From positions 15,314,001-15,378,000 of the forward strand of contig NC_077223.1 in NCBI RefSeq assembly GCF_024763615.1: 64,000 bases of DNA. The letters are read 5' to 3'. Position numbers and translations under genes: made by a program. Positions 55,764 to 64,000 of the stretch are shown here, piece after piece. Source of the stretch: Phlebotomus papatasi. Lineage: Eukaryota; Arthropoda; Insecta; Diptera; Psychodidae. Under the pieces are notes generated by a model. The model saw nothing but the letters and a program-made list of their open reading frames with translations, had not been told where the DNA came from and ran no database searches. Numbering within the stretch: position 1 is the first letter of the stretch; every line of letters starts with the position of its first letter.

Positions 55764-57758
55764 TCTGAAACTGCCTCTCACGCTCTTTCAAAACTTTATG
55801 CAAAATTTTTCAAAACTCTATTATTATTTGTACGAAATCACTATAAAACTATTGGATAATAATGTTACTTCTATAAATATAATGATTGCAGTGGTTCTGA
55901 AATTGCTGAAAATCAGAAGTAGTGGAAAGTTTTGTTTACATACAGATTTATAAAATCATTTGCAGAATTCAAATGGGCTTTAAAGTTTATGCATTGGTAC
56001 GAGTTCAGACACTGCTTTTGTAAAATTAAGATATTACCGCAACTCTTTCAAAGGGGTAGGAAAAGTCGCGAAAGATGAAGCTGCTCCTTCCTGAAATTGT
56101 CTCCCTCCCTCTTAACTCTTCATACAACTTTAGCAACTTTGTAAAGACTCTAGAATTTTCCAAATAATTCTCCGGTTAGATCTATAGCCTAAATTAAATC
56201 ACTTTATAATTGGTCGCAACTTCCTTCACATAAGTGTGACATTAACGAAGAAAATCGTGACACAAAAATAATTCCACTGAAGTCATTGCACTTTTCTTTC
56301 GTCGTTTTTATGGATATATGCAAAGGAATTCCTTCAAAGGGCATATTTGGATTTTCCTCCGAGAATGAAGGATAAAAAAAGACCAAGACCAAAGAACTGA
56401 AGAAGAAAAAAATTCCCTTCACGCGAAGAGATACGCCTAAGTGACTTTGAATCACATTTCCGGCACTTTCATCAGGCATTTTTGTTAAATGGCCCATTAA
56501 GGCAAAAAACGCACCATCCAACATAACATTTGACAAATAAGAATATACGTAAAAAAAATTTATAAACCAAGACCAAGCGAAGAAAAAAAAAGTGACTCAA
56601 AGTCTAGAAGTTGCTGCAACCTTCAGAAAGAGTTTTGGTGAAGGAGAATTTGGGGCTGAGAGGTGTTTTTGCTTACATAAAGTGCTTTGGGAATGTGAAA
56701 ATCTGCTGAAACACCATCTGAAATAGCTGAAATTTTTCACATTTTACTCTTTTTAATCATTTAAATTTGTATATATGTTATATAGATGTTTTATTTCAAT
56801 CTGCACTGCTGCTGCAGCTCAAGTTCACTACAATGACTTATTGATTGTTAGTAATGCTGTAAGGAAAAGAAATAACAAATAAAATGTGCACTACACTTTG
56901 GGTACAAGTACAAGTGACCTCATTTGTCCAGAAGTTTTATTTTGTAAATTTTTGTTTTCTACATCTGCATCTTTTGTGCACAAAGAAATTTTAGCATTGC
57001 ATTCTCCTTTGGTGTATCATTTTATGAGTTGTGTTTGCTAGAAAAAAAAAGAACTTCTGTGGATGGTGATAAGGCTAAACCCGATGACGAATTACTCATA
57101 CATTATTGCCATGTTACTGTACTGGGAGGGAAATCTTTTGTGATGTTTCCATTTGGCCTTTACAATGTTTGTTGACAATTTCCGATGCTAAATACTACGT
57201 AAAGTCCTATCGGCAGACATGAAGAGCAGAAGCAATAAAACATAAGAGAAATTGAGATGATTGTGAAGAAAAAATCCAGTATTAAGTCCCATTGATATCA
57301 ATTAAGCAATTTAAAGTGATATTGTATATGGGTGGGGAGAGTCAAAGGTGCTAGACGATGCAATGACTTTTAATGCAATTTAAGTGTTCTTGGAAAATCT
57401 TCAAAGAACTCTGTCAATTGCGCCAAAGATGTGAATTGCACTTGAGAGGCAATATAAAGTAAATAATCGTGTTCCTACATCTTACTGAATTTCCCAGTGG
57501 ATTCTATAACCTTTAAGAATATGATGCTTCGCAGTAGTAAATTGAGCAGTTGATATCATTGGGAATTGAAGACGTTATTTCAAAATGTAGTGGTTCTTTT
57601 GAATTAAACCTTACTGAGATTGATTGTATCGATTGCTCTTTAATTCGGCATTCTTATAGTTTGAGCATTCACAGCTAAATTTTGCCGAAGAGAAAAGCCA
57701 TTGGAAGATCGGTTCGAAAGCCAAAAAAATACATTTCTACTTCCCGTTTTGTCCGCTC
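55764..57758. other. Gene-free single-copy region
   Basis: No repeats or supported exons. A 110-codon minus-strand frame at 56204-56536 has no splice, start or homology support. Confidence 0.45.
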
Positions 57759-57973
57759 AGGGGAATACTTTCAGGCTTCGCACACACTCTGCCTTGGAAC
57801 ACTTCATATTTTTCCCATATTCCTTAAATGAATTTGACCTGATTTTATCAAGAAATGTGTGACTTAAGATTAGTTATTAAAATATATTGCCATGTTCATA
57901 TTCATTAGGAATATTGGGAAAAACATGAAGTGTTTTGAGCCAGAGTGTGCGCGAAACCTGAAAGCCTTCCCCT
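57759..57973. mobile_element. Palindromic MITE, 215 bp, GGCTTCGCACACACTCTG arms
   Basis: The left arm from AGGGGAATACTTTCAGGCTT is matched by a right arm ending AGCCTTCCCCT. Shared landmarks are AACACTTCAT and ATTTTTCCCATATTCC. Confidence 0.75.
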
Positions 57974-59347
57974 AAATAAATTATTAGATATTATAGGGAT
58001 TATTTTCCACTGAAGAAATAACCAACGTAAGTCTAAGTAGTATAGGAATAAAACTCAGTGTTTACAACTTATATTTACTACTACCGCAGTGGCCCTTAGG
58101 GGAGACGGTGTAATATTTGTAAGAAAGATGTTTTATTTTTCACGAGCTCTCGAAAAGTTTGATAAATTTTTGTAGAACTTTTTCTTATAGGAAACTTATC
58201 GCTCTATAATATTTTTCTATTAAAAAAATCTTTTCGACCAATTTTTGACATAATTAATTTTTAGAAATCGCTCTAATAAATCTAAAAAATATTTGGCTCA
58301 CGTAGGGGAGACTGGGGCAATTAGTCTGCAAATGAAATTTTTCATTACGAATAATTCACAAAAAATGTTGGTATCAGGTTTATAAATATTTTAAAAAATA
58401 GGAAGGGAGGTGTTCATTTCGATAAAATTACCGTTTCCTCAATATTCCTGTAAGGCAATCTATAACATCCCAATGTCTAATACCATCCGTGACTAAATTT
58501 GTCCCCTAGTTTTGTAGGACCTATAGTCCTATATAACTTTGTCGAATAGCAATATAAATATTTAATTAAGTAGGTAAATATTGATATTTTCTATATTGAA
58601 AATATTTCTAAAAACATGATTCAAAATTTCAATAATTTTTATTTTCTGTATTTTATATTGGAATTCCTTCCAAATGTTTCACATTTGAAGAAATTCTTGA
58701 AGGCTAATCTATGGTAAAAATTTCTACACTTATCCTTTGTTTAATCTTGAAAGACATTGGATTATGAAATTTTGAATTTGTCAAATTTTGTGCTAGTACC
58801 CCCTACACTCAAAAAAATCCACGGTTAAATGGGTATGTAAAACAGGGTTTGTCTATCAAACTGATGCCAAACCCTGTTTCAACCTAAACGTGACAAGGTT
58901 TGACGTACAAGTATTTTTTAAACCCTGTTTCAACCAAACCCTGAAAAGGTAGAAAGTCAAATCCTGTTATGGATATTGATTTACCTTGCCGTCAGTAAAC
59001 CTTGGCAGGAATGAAGACCAATCCTCGTCACGATTATATTTTAAACCCTGTTTTCGTCAAACCCTGGCAAGAGTAAACCATAATCCTTGTCAGGGGTATA
59101 TTTTAAAACCTTTTTCTCAGTAAACCTTGGCAAGAATGAAGACCAATCCTCGCCATGTTTATACCTTAAACCCTGTTTCGTCAAACCCTGGAAGGAGTAT
59201 GGCTTAACCCGTAACACGGGTTACACTCAATCCTTGTTTCCATCAACCCCTGGCAAGCGGAAAAACAACCCTTGTCATGAGTTTATTCAAATCTCGCCTC
59301 CTTCAACCCCTGGATGACTATTTTTAACCCTTGTTAAGATTAAAATC

Positions 59348-59538
59348 AAATTTACTTGTAAAATAATTAAATAAAACTAGAAATTCTTATTATAATATTT
59401 TGCATCACTAAGGAAATAAAAAGTAACGGCTAGAATAAAAAGTTTATACTTTAGTCGTTATTTTCTTATTTTCTCAGTGAAGAAAAATATTATAAAAGGA
59501 ATTTCTAAACCTTATTTAATTGTTTTACATGTAAATTT
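59348..59538. mobile_element. Palindromic MITE, about 190 bp
   Basis: The arms begin AAATTTACTTGTAAAATAAT and continue through AATAAAACTAGAAATTC; the right arm carries the inverse, with TTACATGTAAATTT at its outer end. A-T rich, no coding. Confidence 0.65.
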
Positions 59539-60051
59539 GACTTAAATTCTAACACAGATTGAAAAATGATCTCCAAGAAGTTTACTTAAGTGAGATTTGA
59601 ATTTCTCATATACATACATCAGTGTAGAAGTATAAAAAAATTATAATTAGGTTAAGTAAACATTTAGAATTTATTACAATAAAATAGTACTTGTTTCTCT
59701 AACAATATATCATTATAATTCCTTATTTTACTATTAAATAATTACAATTTAACACAAATATAAGAATTTATAACTCCTAGTTATTTCATTACTTTAAACT
59801 TAATTATATTATTATTTTTTAAGGTATTATAAAAATATCTGTTATGCTTTTTTAAACAATATTGGCAAAAACTAGGGAGTAAATTTTACAACAGCATGAG
59901 AAAAGTTATTTTCAAAATAATTAAGCAAAAACTTAAGAAAATCTATCAAGAAAAATTGACAGTATTTGTTTACCTATATATTCTTTTTCAATATTTAATC
60001 TTATCTCAATGAAAAATAAATAAATATATCTAGATTACCTTAACAGCTTTA

Positions 60052-60186
60052 TGGCGTCTACACACTAGTAGATTTTTTTTTAAATGCCTTTTTTAAAAAA
60101 TTCTGACGTTTCTTCCTACAAGGATATGGGAAATTTGCTTTAAAAAGGCATTTTTAAAAAAAATTTCTACTAGTGTGTATACGCCA
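60052..60186. mobile_element. Palindromic MITE, 135 bp, TGGCGTCTACACACTAGTAG ends
   Basis: The right end is the inverse (CTACTAGTGTGTATACGCCA). A partial end-like sequence (GGGGTATACACCCTAGTAGA) follows directly at 60190-60209, as if a second copy began there. Confidence 0.75.
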
Positions 60187-60944
60187 GCATGGGGTATACA
60201 CCCTAGTAGAAATTTTTTGTAGTATTGGAACTTTAAAAAAAAGTATATACATATTCTTTGATAACAAAGTACAACATGTGAAGAATATTTTCTCATCTCA
60301 AAGCTTCAAGCCAGTGAGAAATTTTAGGATAGAGCCTTTACAAATTTATTTAAAGCCAATTGAGAAGCATCAACTGTAAAAGCTCTTTTTAAAATCTCAA
60401 TTTGTGAGATTTATATGCAAATTTTTTCGAAAACTAATGCATCAATTTCATCAAAAATTTGCATACTTCTAGAGTCGATTGTTTAAAACTTAAACAAGGA
60501 TTGTTTTTTTTCCTTGATCATACCTTATTTTGTACGGCGAAATGTAGTGTAAAATACGCCATTTTTTTTCTTTTAAATAATGCTATTGAAAACAAATTTC
60601 ATGTTTTTAAACTTTCGTTGAAATATAACTTTTACTCAACTGCTAATAGCAAATATTTAGTTTTCTGATTTCAGAGAAAAATTATGTGAGTTATGTCTCC
60701 GAAAATCATTTTAAAAGATCAGCCTCTTAAAATTTGTAAATGAAAATTTTAGAAAATATTGTTCTAATGTTGTACTTTTATGTTTCAGAGTTGGATTTGA
60801 AGAAATATTCTTTATTATATTTAAAAAAAATTAAAGAGGGCATATTATTTGGTTTCTGAAACCTACGTAATTCCTGAAATTAATCAATCCTGCTTCAGCC
60901 TGCACCACTTCAAAGGATGTGTAAGCAGGACGGTGACAATTATT

Positions 60945-61069
60945 TTATTTTGCTTTTTCCACTGCTCCCTGGCGTGCTTCTGCTCTCTGCTCTTGAAATT
61001 TTAGGTAGAATTTCCATGTTTCAGTATGATCCTCTCGTTCGAACTTCTGCAAATCTGGAGTTCCGACAT
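60945..61069 (-). CDS. Last coding exon of an unrecognised gene
   Basis: On the minus strand the acceptor TTTTTTCTTAG precedes two bases completing a codon, then 40 codons and TAA (60945-60947): VGTPDLQKFEREDHTETWKF, then YLKFQEQRAEARQGAVEKAK. The strongly helical, charged end and its GC content stand out from the surroundings. It looks like the C-terminus of a small conserved protein, perhaps mitochondrial or cytoplasmic, but I cannot name it. Other exons must lie to the right, beyond the tandem repeat at 61190-62100. Confidence 0.55.
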
Positions 61070-61130
61070 CTAAGAAAAAATGGTAACATAAACTAAAATT
61101 ACAAAATTTATCTTAACCGTTTAGACATGT

Positions 61131-61148
61131 AGATAGATAGATAGATAG
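61131..61148. repeat. (AGAT)n microsatellite
   Basis: About four and a half AGAT units lie at the border of the tandem block. Confidence 0.85.
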
Positions 61149-61189
61149 TTGTTTATTAATTAGCAAAAAATGAGGCTAAATCCCGTGGA

Positions 61190-62100
61190 AAATAGAAAAC
61201 GTATAAAACGGTTAACTCGAGATTAAAAAAAGAAGTTAAAACGTAATCTTGACACAGTTTAAAATTCAAAAGTCTTTAGAATATTTTGTGGTGAACAGCA
61301 TTTCACAGTTTTTTCACTAAAATCACGAGAAATTTTATCGATTTTTTTAGAAAATAAAGATAAAGATAAGAAAATAATAATTTTTAAAATTTCGTGAAAA
61401 TCCCGTTAAAAATACAGAAAACGCCGCACTTGAACTTTGGATGCGCACACTTTGCACCAATACTAACCGTGGCAAGGATGAAAATCAACCCTTGAGAGAT
61501 TAAAACAGGGTCAAGGTTAAAACAGGGGTAAAATCCTAATCTTGACACGGTTTAAAATTTAGGCGTACGGAAAATCCTCAGTGAACAGCATTTTCACGCT
61601 TTTTCCACTAACACCTTCAAGAATTTCACCGATATTTTTCATGAAAATTAATTTCTCACTGTTTATTTAGGCATTGATGGTGGAAAATTGGGATAAATTC
61701 TGTGAAAACTTGAGGAAACGCCGCACAATGGCTTTAGACGCGCACACATTGCACCAATACTAACCGTGGCAAGGATGAAAATCAACCCTTGAGAGATTAA
61801 AACACGGTTAACTCAAGGTTAAAACAGGGGTAAAATCCTAATCTTGACAGGGTTTAAAATTTAGGCGTGCGGATAATCCTCAGTGAACAGAATTTTCACG
61901 CTTTTTCCACTAAAATCTTCAAGAATTTCACCGAGATTTTTTTAGAAAATATATTGCTCACCATTTATTTACACATTTACGGTAAAATTAACCCTAAATT
62001 CAGTGAAAATCTCATGAAAAAGAGAGAAAACTCCGCACTTTGATTCTTGACGCGCACGTTTGGTTACAAACTTGAAAAGAAAATTAAGCACCACTTACCA
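61190..62100. repeat. Tandem repeat, about 3 units of 290-310 bp
   Basis: The phrase GCACCAATACTAACCGTGGC occurs at about 61454 and 61751, and the GAACAGCATTTTCACGCTTT phrase at about 61295, 61587 and 61885. Each unit also carries GACGCGCACA-like and TCTTGACASGGTTTAAAATT stretches. It lies in the intron upstream of the 60945 exon or inside the composite element. Confidence 0.7.
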
Positions 62101-62522
62101 CAGAACTTTTCACAATTTACTCTTCTTGTCGCTGATATGTCCCTGGGTGGTCACTGTGGGGGCTCATATTGAGCCCCAATCCCAGAAATGTCAACGCGAA
62201 TGCCTCCATTCTTTGAGGCACACTGAACACTAAACACCATTCTTCTCTTACTGATTCCACTTGACAAGTTTACACGAGAAACCCTTAAATGCATTAAGAA
62301 TCTCGCCATGATAGAAATTTAAAACCATTCAAACCTTGCGCAAGATTTAAACCGATGTGTTAAGGTTAATAGTCAAATCCTTCACTAAAAAAAGGAGTTA
62401 AAATTGTTGAAACAGGGTTAACTCATGTTTACAGTTTAAAACCTTTTTAAAATCAAACCGTGACTAACCCTGTTTATAGTCGATTTTAAACCTTGCCTCA
62501 AATAAGCTCTTTTCTGAGTGTA

Positions 62523-63415
62523 ACATAAAATAACATTAGCATCTGAGTTATGAGTTCGAGCACTTCGCAAAGCTTGGGACGTTTTGCCATCCCTTTTTTT
62601 CTTTTCCCAATAATCATCAGGTAATTCAAAAATATGAACATTCTATCTACTAAGTACTAAAATAATTCTAAGGTACTTTCACTTTGTAAAAAAGTTCTTG
62701 ATGTGAAAGATATTACAGTATTCAAAAATTCTGAATCAACAAAATTTATTTCTCCAATTTTTAATAATCTAGTTTGATTTGTGACTTACCAAATTTTTCA
62801 AATTACTGCCTATTCACTCTCTTTCAATATAAGCACATATTTATTTATTAAAGCAATAATTTCAGTAGCAAAAGAAACACAAGAATTGCTTTTCATGGTT
62901 TCCATATTTAATTTCCAAACAAAATGTGAAAATATTAAAGTATACTATAATGTACATATTGTAATTATATCATAGCCCCTATGCAAATACAAATTTCTGA
63001 TAATAATTATTTATTAAGCGTTGTTGGAATTAATGAATTTACATAATTTCAAATTTGGGATTGGAAGACTTTTAACAAAGTTAGACCTCTCTGAACAAAA
63101 AATAAATAAAATCTGTGCTAAAATTTATGCAATATAGGTCTTGTTACACTTGAATAAGACAACAAATACTTTTATATCATGATTTCATGATACGGCCAAG
63201 ATTTATTTGTAAGAAAGGTGAAAAGATTTATTAGATGGTGGTTTTTACCTCAAACAAGATAGGAAATACAATGGAAAGAAACAAAAGAATTAGCAGATAT
63301 CCAGTATTATCTCAGGGAAATTGCCTAATGAAGTAATAATCCCCTAATCAAATACTAATTCTTCTCTCTTCAAAAATGCATTAACTATTGTAACAATGAA
63401 ATCATATAAATTTAT
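62523..63415. other. Non-coding spacer
   Basis: AT-rich. A fragment AAGCTTGGGACGTTTTGCCA (62570-62590) resembles GCCTGGGACACTTTGCAACC at 28868-28890. No gene is seen. Confidence 0.4.
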
Positions 63416-63781
63416 TCACATGAAACTATCTTTCCTGTTTGATGGTACAATCACTGCTTGCACTGTATGATTTTCAATATCGCAGATGAGAAATCCGCAA
63501 AGTACACCTTTTACTTCATGTTTGACTACATCATCCACATAGACCACCTCTTCTCATCGTGAATGTTAATTTTGGAAAGGAAATTGAGAATCTTACTAAA
63601 GCTTTGAGTTCATTTTCGGTTATTAGATATTTGAAAATGTATCCCGTGTGGAGTTTCAATTGCCTCTGAAATTGGTACTTGTAACCAGAATATATACCAA
63701 GAGATTGTAATCCTATTTCTAGGGACACATTACTATGTCTCCTGATTCTCGGAAACTTCTTCTGTACCCGCCATTTATTGC
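63416..63781 (-). CDS. Two candidate coding exons, unknown gene (5' partial)
   Basis: Minus strand: the acceptor TATTCTCAG opens exon 63781-63597 (GNKWRVQKKFPRIRRHSN...LITENELKAL), then donor TTA/GTAAGA and a 49-bp intron, then 63547-63416 (VVYVDDVVKHEVKGVLCG, FLICDIENHTVQAVIVPS...) to TGA. Phase 0 is kept. The second exon reads like a folded beta domain, rich in Val and Asp. The intron is at the lower limit for flies and its acceptor (GAAGAG) is weak, so the junction may be wrong. Upstream exons would be past the right edge. The family is not recognised. Confidence 0.4.
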
Positions 63782-64000
63782 CTGAGAATACTGTGAATAA
63801 TAGAAATGTTTATACATTCTGCAGTATCCGCAGAACTATTTTACACCCCACCCCCCTGGAGACATTCTGTGTCAACTATGGCAATCTCAAAACTTGGAAT
63901 TTGTTAATTTAGCAGTGTTGCATTGAAAGTGTTTCTTTTATCTCATCTATGTTAATTTCTTCATTACATTGTTATGCTGTTTGTGGGGTGTTGTATAAAA

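Larger units (their letters stand above)
58806..62520. mobile_element. Possible 3.7-kb TA-flanked composite element
   Basis: The left end CACTCAAAAAAATCC (after TA 58804-58805) and the right end, inverse CACTCAGAAAAGAGC (before TA 62521-62522), share a start similar to family C. Both terminal regions are rich in AACCCTGTTT/AAACAGGGTT words, in inverted arrangement (58830-59340 and 61440-62480). In between lie two palindromic MITEs and the exon at 60945. It may be one large element or two related ones flanking ordinary sequence. Confidence 0.4.

Noticed and set aside
56204..56536. 110-codon minus-strand frame
   Set aside because: No homology, start context, splice signals or promoter; length is possible by chance in this slightly GC-richer stretch.
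62110..62250. Start exon on the minus strand with ATG at about 62174
   Set aside because: Only 16 codons to a stop, and it lies within the repeat-rich end of the 58806-62520 element.

Overview
This is an AT-rich, intron-bearing arthropod nuclear sequence, most likely from a dipteran. Introns of 49 to 210 bp with GTRAG donors, an anillin (scraps) gene, a catalytic GH16 beta-1,3-glucanase without a CBM39 domain, and a dense load of TA- and TTAA-flanked MITEs all fit a nematoceran such as a sand fly; the species is inference. There is no sign of a prokaryotic or viral genome: no operons, CRISPR or ribosome-binding sites.

Gene-bearing half (1-36.5 kb). From left: the 3' end of an arylsulfatase B-like gene (+); a five-exon single-pass membrane protein of unknown function (+); a fresh LTR retrotransposon sitting inside an older TTAA-flanked element (3.7-8.9 kb); anillin (+, 11.5-25.8 kb, six exons, two introns swollen by transposons); a GH16 beta-1,3-glucanase (+, 26.07-30.88 kb) starting 228 bp after the anillin stop, with a clear TATA/initiator promoter and GATA motifs; an RPP38-like RNase P/MRP protein (-) whose stop codon lies 28 bp from that of the glucanase; a foldback element with 51-bp tandem repeats (32.6-33.4 kb); and a two-exon unknown basic protein (-, 35.2-36.4 kb). 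I rebuilt exon chains from matching reading phases, not from transcripts.

Gene-poor half (36.5-64 kb). Only short candidate terminal exons on the minus strand are visible (45.2, 60.9 and 63.4-63.8 kb), plus a possible non-coding first exon on the plus strand (48.2-49.4 kb). The rest is intronic or intergenic sequence studded with MITEs, several of which are almost complete palindromes.

The mobile-element landscape is the most distinctive part. It includes a non-coding LTR element with two 463-bp LTRs that look identical; pogo-type elements in two sizes, one with a perfect hairpin at its deletion junction; a Harbinger transposase split by another MITE; a 502-bp near-perfect hairpin; and TTAA-flanked MITE families that each carry a short subterminal palindrome and stack on one another's TTAA sites. 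No single block is convincingly a new cellular system. The best candidates for something undescribed are the subterminal-palindrome TTAA families, the non-coding LTR element with its GC-rich LTR reading frame, the foldback element with coding-like repeats, and a 3.7-kb TA-flanked unit that encloses a host-like exon.
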